From NCBI RefSeq assembly GCF_029867415.1, contig NC_081185.1:42292766-42356765 (forward strand): DNA of 64,000 nucleotides. Reading direction: 5' to 3'. Below, in pieces: positions 54,048 to 64,000 of the stretch (position 1 is the first letter of the stretch; each line of letters begins with the position of its first letter). The notes beneath the pieces were generated by a model, which saw nothing but the letters and a program-made list of their open reading frames with translations, was not told where the DNA came from and did no database searches. The stretch comes from Vicia villosa (taxonomy: Eukaryota > Streptophyta > Magnoliopsida > Fabales > Fabaceae). Made by a program: the position numbers and the translations under genes.

Positions 54048-56576
54048 TCAGACCACCCGCTGTCCATTCACTTTAAATGTATCCCCGTTGGTTTGATTTT
54101 TTAATTCTATTGCTCCATGAGGGAATACTTTGTGAATTAGGAATGGTCCTGACCATCGTGACTTTAACTTTCCAGGGAATAGTTTCAACCTGGAATTAAA
54201 TAGCAATACCAATTGACCTTCCCGCAGTTCCTTTTTCTGAATCCTCTGATCATGCCATCTTTTTGTTTGTTCCTTGTAGATTTTGGCATTCTCGTATGCT
54301 TGATTGCGGAACTCTTCCAGTTCATGAAGTTGAGTTGTTCGAGCTTCACCGGCTTTCAGAAAGTCAAAGTTTAGGAGTTTGGTGGCCCAAAACGCTTTGT
54401 GTTCGAGTTCGAGCGGTAAGTGACATGCCTTCCCATACACCAATTGATACGGAGACATACCTATTGGGGTCTTGTACGCTGTTCTGTATGCCTAGAGAGC
54501 ATCATCTAACTTGATCGACCAGTCTTTGCGAGAGGCACTAACAGTTTTTTCCAGAATTTGTTTTATTTGCCTGTTAGAAACCTCGACTTGCCCACTTGTT
54601 TGAGGATGATATGGGGTGGCGATCTTGTGTTTCACATTGTATTTTTTCAGCAAATTCTCCATTAGTCTATTTAAGAAATGAGTACCTTCATCACTGATTA
54701 GTGCTCTGGGTACTCCAAACCTAGAGAAGATGTTATGCTTGAGAAAAGTCACCACCACTTTCGCATCATTGGTGGGCAAGGCCACAACTTCCACCCACTT
54801 TGATACGTAGTCAACTGCCACCAAGATATAATTCTTCCCAAAGGTCGGTGGAAACGGTCCCATAAAATCAATCCCCCATAAGTCGAACAGTTCTACTTCC
54901 AACATAGCATTCTGAGGCATCTAATTTCGCTTTGAGATGTTACCTGTTCTTTGACATCTGTCACATTCTCGAACAACATGGTGAGCATCCTTGAATAAGG
55001 TCGGCCAGTATAACCCAGATTGTAAGACTTTCGCAGCAGTTCTATCTCCACTAAAGTGTCCCCCATAGTCTGAGTCATGGCATGCTTTTAGCACATCCCT
55101 TTGTTCCTCCTCTGGTACGCACCTTCTGACCAACCCATCTATCCCTTTCTTGTATAGGAAGGAGGCATCCCATAAGTAGAACCTGCAATCATGTAGAAAC
55201 TTTTTCTTGCGGTTAGAATTAAAATCTTCTGGAATTACCCCACCTACCAGATAATTTGCATAATCGGCAAACCAAGGTGCACCAATAACAGTAAGGATAT
55301 GCTCATCTGCGAATTCATCCTGTATTGGGCATTTTTCCTCTGTTTCCTCGATAGGCGACATTCGGGAAAGGTGGTCTGCGACTGTGTTTTCGCATCCTTT
55401 TTTATTACGAATCTCCACATCAAACTCCTGAAGGAGTAAGATCCATCTCAGAAGCCTTGGCTTAGAATCCTGTTTGGCAAAAAGATACTTCAAAGCAGCA
55501 TGGTCAGTGTAAACAATAACTTTGGAACCCAACAGATATTGCTTGAATTTATCAAAGGCATAAACAACAGCTAGCAACTCTTTTTCAGTTGTTGCGTAAT
55601 TTATCTGTGTAGGGTTTAAAACATGACTAGCATAGTAAATAACATGTAACAATTTGTCCCTACGCTGTCCTAGAACCGCCCCTACTGCAATGTCACTTGC
55701 ATCACACATGATCTCGAAAGGAAGAGACCAATCTGGGGCCACAACAATTGGTGCCGAAACTAGTTTTTTCTTAATTGTTTCAAATGCTACTGCACACTCA
55801 TTATCAAAATTAAAGACCCTGTCCTTAACCAACAGAGTAGTTAAGGGTTTAGCTATTTTAGAAAAATCTCTTATGAACCAGCGGTAGAAACCCGCATGCC
55901 CTAAGAAACTTCGAATACCTTTCTCATTCATTGGTGGCGGTAGCTTTGATATGACTTCTATTTTTGCTTGGTCAACTTCTATTCCTTTGTGGGAAATTTT
56001 GTGACCCAACACTATACCTTCACGCACCATGAAGTGACACTTCTCCCAGTTGAGGATCAAGTTGGTCTGTTGACATCTTTCTAACACAAGAGAAAGATTA
56101 GTTAAACAATTATCAAAAGACTTACCAAAAACCGAGAAGTCGTCCATAAATACTTCGATATGCTTTTCAAGCATATCATCAAAGATGGCTTGCATGCATC
56201 TTTGAAAAGTAGCTGGAGCATTACATAACCCGAATGGCATCCTTCTGTAGGCAAAAATACCAAACGGGCAAGTGAAGGCCGTCTTTTCTTGATCTTCTGG
56301 TGCGACCGCTATTTGATTATACCCCGAATACCCATCGAGGAAGCAATAGTAGTCATGACCCGCTAACCTTTCCAACATTTGGTCTATGAAAGGTAACGGC
56401 AAGTGATCCTTTCTTGTCCCAAGATTTAGCCTTCTGTAATCAATGCAAACTCTCCACCCTGTTACTGTCCTTGTAGGGATTAACTCATTTTTCTCATTTT
56501 TTATCACTGTAGTTCCTCCCTTTTTCGGCACTACATGTACAGGACTCACCCAAGCACTATCAGATATAGGGTAGAT
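54048..56576 (-). pseudogene. pol: Athila Pol: RT, RNase H, integrase (5' truncated)
   Basis: One frame from 56576 down to 54048. [45 protein letters not shown] and FMDDF (catalytic Asp pair intact). RNase [29 protein letters not shown]. Integrase: zinc-binding His/His/Cys/Cys ([10 protein letters not shown] ... CDRCQ), core Asp in GIDFMGP, Asp in SDEGTHF, Glu in GQVEVSNR, then [15 protein letters not shown]. In-frame stops: TAG 54921-54923 between zinc finger and core, TAG 54492-54494 where family members have Trp. The N-terminal RT start is cut by the insertion at 56577. Confidence 0.92.
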
Positions 56577-56834
56577 TGTAACACCCCTCTAATACCCCGC
56601 GGAAATTAACAAAATTAAATCAGAGTAAACATGCAAAGGGTGCCACAATTCAAAAAATGAAAGAAAACACACGTTCGGCATATGTCATGCATTCACTGAA
56701 ACATCGGAAATTATAACTCATTAGATAAAAATCATGTTTACACAACGGAATCAAATCATCAAGTCAACATTACATCGTTAATGTATCCGACTTCAAATAA
56801 AATAAACAATAGAGTTATAATCGAAACTCAAAAC

Positions 56835-56870
56835 ATCGCGTCCCCAGTGTTACATCTATCAGAGCATGAC
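56835..56870 (-). other. Conserved TCATGCTCTGA ... TGTAACACTGGG block (LTR E1)
   Basis: The same block occurs at 16147-16180 (LTR C) and 15581-15610 (LTR D). Its second half imitates the LTR start TGTAACACC. Confidence 0.7.
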
Positions 56871-57237
56871 ACCGACACAACAACTAAACCGACTTATGAG
56901 CTAATCCTCACCAAGTCGAAAGCAGCTATCCTCAATCTGAAAATGTCAACAGTAAGGGTGAGTCTCATCACAGTTAACAAAGGTTATTGCATCTTAAATA
57001 ACAACACATCATAGTTATATTATTCACCCAATTTGTCATATATTCAGATTCACATCTATTATTCATCAATTCACACAATAATAGAATACATTACCAAAAG
57101 ACAACGCCATAACAATTACACCATCATCAAATATTATAACATTGGACAATCTTCCATTCATGTTATAATTATACACAACAACCTAATGCAAATGCAACTA
57201 TATGCATGTGGTACCAAACATGGGATAACCCATCTCA

Positions 57238-57331
57238 CCGATCCACCACCATAAAGATTCGGCTACTTCTCTCACCAATTCCACACAATGGGAATTAGCT
57301 ACCGCTGTCCCACCACCATAAGGGATACAGC
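57238..57331 (-). other. Hairpins with a shared loop and different stems (LTR E1)
   Basis: Loop CACCACCATAA (plus strand) occurs twice: with arms CCGATC/GATTCGG at 57238-57262 and GCTGTCCC/GGGATACAGC at 57304-57331. Between them, AATTCC/GGGAATT pair around ACACAAT. Repeated unchanged at 62580-62673. Confidence 0.75.
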
Positions 57332-57969
57332 CCACAACATGATTATGAAATGCATGTATCAACCATAACATGCTTACCATCAACATTAAACAACCAAATG
57401 TCATAATCATCAACCACCACGATAATCAATAGCCACACACAGTTATGCTCCTCAACTACAATTAAATACATGTTTTACATCAACCATATATGTATATCAA
57501 TTACCAGTTACAACCACGACATCATAACAGATAAAACATTCACCACACAGTGCAACAACAATAGCACCCCTCACAATCGTGTACCAAGTACAACAAATCA
57601 ACCCAACAATAACGGAGCATTTACATCATCATTCATCAAAACACATGATAACCATATTTACCATGAACAACATCCATTTTTCATAACAAGCAGGAGCAAA
57701 TCATATTATAACAACACCCGTCATTGCACATATTCAATTATGCAAACAACAAACCATTGCACCTCCTCATTTATGCAAAACAAGAGTAAACCAGATTTGA
57801 AGAAAACGATACTTTTCAAAATAAAATCAAGTTATTGTTGTTATATTTATTTCATAGGGTAGAGTATTCAATTTAAGGAACAACGTCCAAAACGGCGTCT
57901 AAAACAGACTTACGGTTTGAAAGTTACACATCATTTAACTTTTTCAAGAAAACAACTATCGCTACAGCA

Positions 57970-58096
57970 CGCGGCGTAACCAAGGCTCGTGGCGCGACCT
58001 GAAGCACACAAACATGTTCGCGGCGCCAACCTATGCACGCGGCGCGATGCGAGAAACAAGTACGCCTTCGCGGCGCCAACACTAGGACGCGGCGCG
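57970..58096. repeat. Palindrome-like cassette of LTR E1 (CGCGGCGC type, six copies)
   Basis: Six CGCGGCGC-like units as three pairs; the first of a pair tends to end GGCGCCAAC and the second GGCGCGA. Strong GC island in AT-rich LTR DNA. Confidence 0.88.
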
Positions 58097-58700
58097 AACT
58101 GGCGATTTCATAGACTTTCAGGTCTGCGTCAGACCCTGCGATCTCACCCAATCTAAGTCTAAAACTGACTCTAAACATCATATACAGGCAGTTAATCATC
58201 AATTGCATCATTATTCATCATCACACATCAAAACAACACATAATCAATCAATAATACATGCAATTTTCATCAATTCATAACCTCCCTAAACCCGACATAT
58301 AATCCAATTGACTCAACAACATCCCTAATCAATATTATTATCCAAGAATACGATAATAGATGATAACCGGAGAGTCCCCCCTTACCTTAGCCAAAGATTC
58401 TTGATTGGTCTCTCCCTCCATTGCTCCTCTTCACGTACCAGCTTCCCAATCCCTCATCTCCTCTGCTCTGCTTTTCACGTTCCTTTTTCCTTTCTCCCCA
58501 ATTTTTCCTTATTTTTATGAAAAATAACATTTTAATTAGTAAAGGGCTTTACTAACATAGCACCCCCTATTTACTAATACCACACTTGGCCCAATACTAT
58601 AAACCATCTTTCTTCCAATTAAATCCCACAAACCACATATAATTCTAATTATTAATTAAATTTCCATTTAAATTAAAAATTAAAATATACGGGTGTTACA

Positions 58701-61700
58701 ACTCTCCCCCACTAAAAGAGTTTTCGTCCTCGAAAACATACCTCAAGTAACCAGCTCGTATAAGAGTCCTCCACCTGACTCTCCAGCTCCCAATTAACCT
58801 TACCATCGGTCAATCCTCAAAATCCATCTGACATAACCAACAGGAAACATGTTTCATGCATTCAAATCCCAGTTCTTACGTCGCATTTGACCATCCAATA
58901 GTATATCACTTGCTATATCTCCAAAAGGTTAACAACAATAGAACATTGAGGTACACCCTATACAATACGCTCAACAGCCGAGCAATACAATTACACAATC
59001 TATAGTATGATCACACTGATCAACACTACAGTAATGCATACCATCTACCAAACATACCAACCTTAGACATACTTTTCCATCTGAGCGATAAAATAATACT
59101 TACACTTTTCACCAACCGCTTCCTTCAAGAAACTCAATACTCATATTCCTATACCATTGAATTCCAATTATCTGAATCCTCTTAAGTCAAGCCATCGATT
59201 ATCCAACACTTTACATTCCGTTTTTCCGCACTACTCTAACTACTCATCACAATCATCTATACCAAATAGATTTCTGAGTTTTACCCGATTCCGACTCTCT
59301 TTACTCATTCGTTTCAAGAATCATTCTTCATCATTTATGGTACTAATCTACCATTTAGCAATCCTTACTCGCATCCAACGAAAACCAATTCCTGATTTAC
59401 TTCCTCTATTTAAACATCCTAACCATCAGAACAAGTACACACTCATCTGCCTCAATATACCATCGCTTACAAGATAGCTCAACTGAGTCACGCTCTCTAC
59501 TAAGAATTAAATCAATTCCTCCCTTCATAGAGTATAATTCCTCATTATATCTGGAATCCACAATACCACCTTAACAACGAAACAAAATTATTACAACATC
59601 ATATAACATCAACTCTTCGTTTTAATTTCGCCGAATACATACTCGTTAACTACGTACAACCGTAATAACATATTCATCATCTCGGCAATTATTCAACAGA
59701 GTTATAATTCTTCGACACGACATCCTCACATCCACTGGATTCTAAATCCAACATATAGATCAATATATATTCTCTATGTAGGCTTCCGACATATTAATTC
59801 CTCACTTGCCACAAGTAGTACTCATAACACTACTCTACATCACACTTTCGCTGCGCGACTCTGATTACCCGTCTTAAGTCATTTGCCCATCATGTCGTAC
59901 TCTTCCATATTCACCTCTTCCTAAGTCCACACAACATAGTGAGTGATTATTCTCGCGGCTTAGTATTCATCACACTTTATACCATTAAGGTAACAAAACA
60001 AGCTTATCTCTTCTATATGATTCCATCTACTACCAACAAGAGATTTAGGGTGATCAAGTCCTAAATTTGTCAATATTAGTTGAAAATCATATTTAAGCAT
60101 AAACCGTCGTTACTACATAATAGTGTCCCTTTCCGAGTTTGCACCCAAACTCATTAGCATCATCATAGTTCAATAATTCACTATGGTGTCCTTCTTCTAG
60201 AGTATTCTTCCGAAGCTCAAAACATCAGGAAATCCAATCACTCAACCTCATCTTTCTGACCTTCTCTAATCTCGTTAAGAATACCACTAGTCATCTTCTA
60301 GCATACTCAATCTAACACTATTAGGAGTGCCTTCACATACTAACTCAAGTCTCTAAATTGTCCACTTAAATCCAACTCCTTCACCATTAGCACCGACATA
60401 TTTAAAGACTTCCTACGCAACGCAGTAACACAACACTCGTAACTCGTGGTTTTACTCCAAATTCTATGACATCCTTCGTGCCCAAATATCATCCCACTCG
60501 ACATCTCAACAAAGTCTTCCTCATATTCAATAGGTGTCAGAAATCCTCTAAAATTCTTCTGTTATACTTATCGTTACTCTGCCATCACAAATACGGCTCC
60601 AAGAGTTCTAAAGTTTATTCCATCTTTTCTATCAATTCACTTCTCACTAAAATCCATCGGTACTCAAACCATCTTTTATTATCGAACATCTCATCAACAA
60701 CATATTCCACTCAATTCTGTTTCAAACAATCACGATAGTAGGCATTCCTATTCAACAAGTTTCACACTTCCTTAACCGACTTCACAATATCTACTTATAG
60801 GATCAATCTATTGTATTTATAACTCTCCCATAAGGTAGAACATAGTTTCACCTCTTCGTAGGCTTAAACGGCACATTAATCCGACACTCGGAACTCAAGA
60901 TATGAATTTTCCAATCGTTATCCGAAATGCAACGTCGACATCATGCAGCGACGCTCTATACGGTATTCCCAAAACTCTTCGAATGGTACATCCAATTCTT
61001 AAAATTACTTCTCAATAACCTTCTAATTATTCCTTCAATCCGTTCGACACTGACTCTGACATCCCGTGCAGTACTAATAAACAAGTCTAGTTATAAGAAC
61101 AAGAGCAACCGCAACTTCACCTCTTTCCAACGTCATCCTGTCACAATTAATTATGTTACAGCTGCTGAAACTATTTTTATAACAAAGTTCATCTCGTTAG
61201 CTTTCTGACGCTTCAAACGGAACTCAATTCGGATGTCCAGAACTCCAGTTATGAATTTTCGAAGTTCTGCAGCTATTCAGCGATTTTCCTGCGTTTTGCT
61301 TACGAAAATCTCTCTCCAAAACTCATTCTCTTCAACCCTATCACATTCCAAACAGCCCCTTATCGTACCTCTTCACTTCCAAACATCCCTATGGCTTGAG
61401 CAACACATCCTATCGCCGAAGTGCGATTTCTGAAACATTACGACAGCAATCCTCTTTGCCAACTTGCAGCTGAATCTCTTCCGAGACGTAAAGCTACTCA
61501 CTGACATCTTCGCAGTACACGAGTAGAGCTGACACGCCGCAACTTTCCAATTTCCTTCTCTTACAATAACGGTCAATTACCTCTAATCCTCTTCCTTCAA
61601 GATGTTCCAACTCAATTACCAGTGAAGTCTTAATTCCATGTCACCTTCAACTCGGGAAACAACAAACTCCAACAATGCTCGCACTGTTGCCAACAACAGT

Positions 61701-61918
61701 CTACTGAATCAATCTTCTTACAACTGAAACATAACCGAGAAGCGAAGCTTCTCCCCCACTTGTTTCAATCCAACACCTGCAACAAACAACCAAGTACCGA
61801 CAGTGATTCACTCACATGTCGCGTGCCAAGGAATAAAATGCCGACAATATGCAACGGTCGCGCAACTCAACTGACTCAACAATTGGCCGGACGGACCGAC
61901 CTGCTCTGATACCACTAT
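58701..61918 (-). other. Non-coding interior of the young element
   Basis: Begins (plus strand) with ACTCTCCCCCACTAAAAGAG, the complement of its polypurine tract, and ends with GCTCTGATACCACTAT, the complement of a primer site (TGGTATCAGAGC, 61904-61915). Open frames of 66-106 codons lack motifs. About 58701-59830 is homologous to the interior at 11413-12547. It also contains LTR-like wording (CTCAATTCGGATGTCC...AGTTATGAATTTTCGAAG near 61225). Confidence 0.75.
61904..61915 (-). other. Primer-binding site of the young element
   Basis: TGGTATCAGAGC on the minus strand, three bases from LTR E2. Confidence 0.9.
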
Positions 61919-64000
61919 TGTAACACCCCTCTAATACCCCGCGGAAATTAACAAAATTAAATCAGAGTAAACATGCAAAGGGTGCCACAATTCAAAAAAT
62001 GAAAGAAAACACACGTTCGGCATATGTCATGCATTCACTGAAATATCGGAAATTATAACTCATTAGATAAAAATCATGTTTACACAACGGAATCAAATCA
62101 TCAAGTCAACATTACATCGTTAATGTATCCGACTTCAAATAAAATAAACAATAGAGTTATAATCGAAACTCAAAACATCGCGTCCCCAGTGTTACATCTA
62201 TCAGAGCATGACACCGACACAACAACTAAACCGACTTATGAGCTAATCCTCACCAAGTCGAAAGCAGCTATCCTCAATCTGAAAATGTCAACAGTAAGGG
62301 TGAGTCTCATCACAGTTAACAAAGGTTATTGCATCTTAAATAACAACACATCATAGTTATATTATTCACCCAATTTGTCATATATTCAGATTCACATCTA
62401 TTATTCATCAATTCACACAATAATAGAATACATTACCAAAAGACAACGCCATAACAATTACACCATCATCAAATATTATAACATTGGACAATCTTCCATT
62501 CATGTTATAATTATACACAACAACCTAATGCAAATGCAACTATATGCATGTGGTACCAAACATGGGATAACCCATCTCACCGATCCACCACCATAAAGAT
62601 TCGGCTACTTCTCTCACCAATTCCACACAATGGGAATTAGCTACCGCTGTCCCACCACCATAAGGGATACAGCCCACAACATGATTATGAAATGCATGTA
62701 TCAACCATAACATGCTTACCATCAACATTAAACAACCAAATGTCATAATCATCAACCACCACGATAATCAATAGCCACACACAGTTATGCTCCTCAACTA
62801 CAATTAAATACATATTTTACATCAACCATATATGTATATCAATTACCAGTTACAACCACGACATCATAACAGATAAAACATTCACCACACAGTGCAACAA
62901 CAATAGCACCCCTCACAATCGTGTACCAAGTACAACAAATCAACCCAACAATAACGGAGCATTTACATCATCATTCATCAAAACACATGATAACCATATT
63001 TACCATGAACAACATCCATTTTTCATAACAAGCAGGAGCAAATCATATTATAACAACACCCGTCATTGCACATATTCAATTATGCAAACAACAAACCATT
63101 GCACCTCCTCATTTATGCAAAACAAGAGTAAACCAGATTTGAAGAAAACGATACTTTTCAAAATAAAATCAAGTTATTGTTGTTATATTTATTTCATAGG
63201 GTAGAGTATTCAATTTAAGGAACAACGTCCAAAACGGCGTCTAAAACAGACTTACGGTTTGAAAGTTACACATCATTTAACTTTTTCAAGAAAACAACTA
63301 TCACTACAGCACGCGGCGCAACCAAGGCTCGCGGCGCGACCTGAAGCACACAAACATGTTCGCGGCGCCAACCTATGCACGCGGCGCGATGCGAGAAACA
63401 AGTACGCCTTCGCGGCGCCAACACTAGGACGCGGCTCGAACTGGCGATTTCATAGACTTTCAGGTCTGCGTCAGACCCTGCGATCTCACCCAATCTAAGT
63501 CTAAAACTGACTCTAAACATCATATACAGGCAGTTAATCATCAATTGCATCATTATTCATCATCACACATCAAAACAACACATAATCAATCAATAATACA
63601 TGCAATTTTCATCAATTCATAACCTCCCTAAACCCGACATATAATCCAATTGACTCAACAACATCCCTAATCAATATTATTATCCAAGAATACGATAATA
63701 GATGATAACCGGAGAGTCCCCCCTTACCTTAGCCAAAGATTCTTGATTGGTCTCTCCCTCCATTGCTCCTCTTCACGTACCAGCTTCCCAATCCCTCATC
63801 TCCTCTGCTCTACTTTTCACGTTCCTTTTTCCTTTCTCCCCAATTTTTCCTTATTTTTATGAAAAATAACATTTTAATTAGTAAAGGGCTTTACTAACAT
63901 AGCACCTCCTATTTACTAATACCACACTTGGCCCAATACTATAAACCATCTTTCTTCCAATTAAATCCCACAAACCACATATAATTCTAATTATTAATTA
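61919..64000 (-). repeat. 5' LTR (E2) of the young element, cut by window end
   Basis: Collinear with 56577-58658. Differences seen: 56704/62046, 57473/62815, 57961/63303, 57977/63319, 57990/63332, 58093/63435, 58471/63813 and 58566/63908 (positions approximate by a few bases). The palindrome cassette is at 63312-63438. Confidence 0.92.

Larger units (their letters stand above)
49274..56576 (-). mobile_element. Athila-type Ty3/gypsy element, 5' part cut off by a later insertion
   Basis: Minus strand: pol (56576 to 54048), spacer, a downstream Athila-type ORF (53338-52076), non-coding 3' region, polypurine tract and 3' LTR (49274-50695). Pol-then-extra-ORF order, the AAGTTTGGGGTTG tract and a 1.4-kb LTR are Athila features. 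It sits inside the env-like ORF of the SIRE element. gag, protease and the 5' LTR should lie beyond the insertion at 56577 and outside the window. Four in-frame stops were seen in the coding parts. Confidence 0.88.
56577..58700 (-). repeat. 3' LTR (E1) of the young coding-less element
   Basis: Sense TGTAACACCCGTATATTTTA ... TATTAGAGGGGTGTTACA. Donor-like CTAAG/GTAAGGGGGG at 58386/58385, acceptor-like GACATTTTCAG/ATTGAGG at 56937/56936, palindromes 57970-58096, hairpins 57238-57331. Confidence 0.92.
56577..64000 (-). mobile_element. Very young coding-less LTR retrotransposon (runs past window end)
   Basis: LTRs 56577-58700 (2124 bp, complete) and 61919-64000 (about 42 bp short) are collinear at an offset of 5342 bp without indels; eight base differences were found by eye. 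The 3.2-kb interior (58701-61918) has a primer site and polypurine tract in the right places but no gag, pol or other protein motif. It interrupts the Athila RT. Its right flank is outside the window, so no TSD can be checked (left flank TAGAT). A mobile but protein-free element: a LARD-like derivative dependent on another element. Confidence 0.9.

Noticed and set aside
56781..57254. Frames of 73-77 codons repeated identically at 62123-62596
   Set aside because: Identical because they lie in the two LTRs of one young element; antisense to it and without motifs.

Overview
This 64 kb window is gene-poor, repeat-packed plant nuclear DNA. No host gene is supported. Every convincing coding stretch belongs to a retrotransposon: Ty1/copia gag-pol, Athila-type Ty3/gypsy pol plus a downstream ORF, a SIRE/Maximus-type copia with an env-like ORF, and a LINE remnant. 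Long Ogre/Tat-type LTRs (TGTCATACCCC start, GGTGTTAGGCACC and GGTGGCGACT signatures), SIRE/Maximus and Athila elements together suggest a large-genome legume, perhaps tribe Fabeae. That placement is inference, not proof.

Layout. At 1-6583 a LINE 3' end (1016-1998, tail 6516-6583) is split by a young, nearly intact copia element (1999-6510; 2 LTR differences in 221 bp; TSD GTATT). At 8200-21331 an old minus-strand LTR is split by a coding-less element with TGTAACACCC...GGGTGTTACA-type LTRs (8745-20754). That element carries further insertions: a truncated relative (11413-16470), itself holding a solo LTR (13980-15869, TSD CATGT), and a Tat/Athila-like solo LTR (18036-19078, TSD AAAAG). At 21332-26546 lie AT-rich element remains, microsatellites and DNA-transposon-like ends. 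At 26547-31473 is a copia-like element without recognisable genes. At 31474-38134 is a dead copia split by a minus-strand Ogre/Tat-type solo LTR (33365-36650). At 38135-49273 is a decayed SIRE/Maximus element whose 5' LTR holds another Ogre/Tat-type solo LTR (38852-42049, TSD AGTGG). Its env-like ORF is cut by a minus-strand Athila element (49274-56576). The Athila pol is cut in turn by a very young coding-less element (56577 to beyond the window end; 8 LTR differences seen in about 2.08 kb).

The most interesting signal is non-coding. LTRs of several unrelated families carry, at comparable positions, a cassette of 2-6 short palindromes whose sequence differs completely between families (GGTAACCGGTTACC, GGAACCGGTTCC, ATGCGTCGACGCAT, CGCGGCGC, CAACACGGGCGCCCGTGTTG, GGAAATCGATTTCC, GATGTCATGACATC). 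In the TGTAACACCC families the cassette sits between a conserved splice-donor-like site and an acceptor-like site inside the LTR. It is accompanied by hairpins with constant loops and stems that change in a compensatory way, both between tandem copies and between families. This looks like a selected RNA or DNA structure module in coding-less retroelements. Possible roles (genome dimerisation, splicing, packaging, or a target for host silencing) are hypotheses only.
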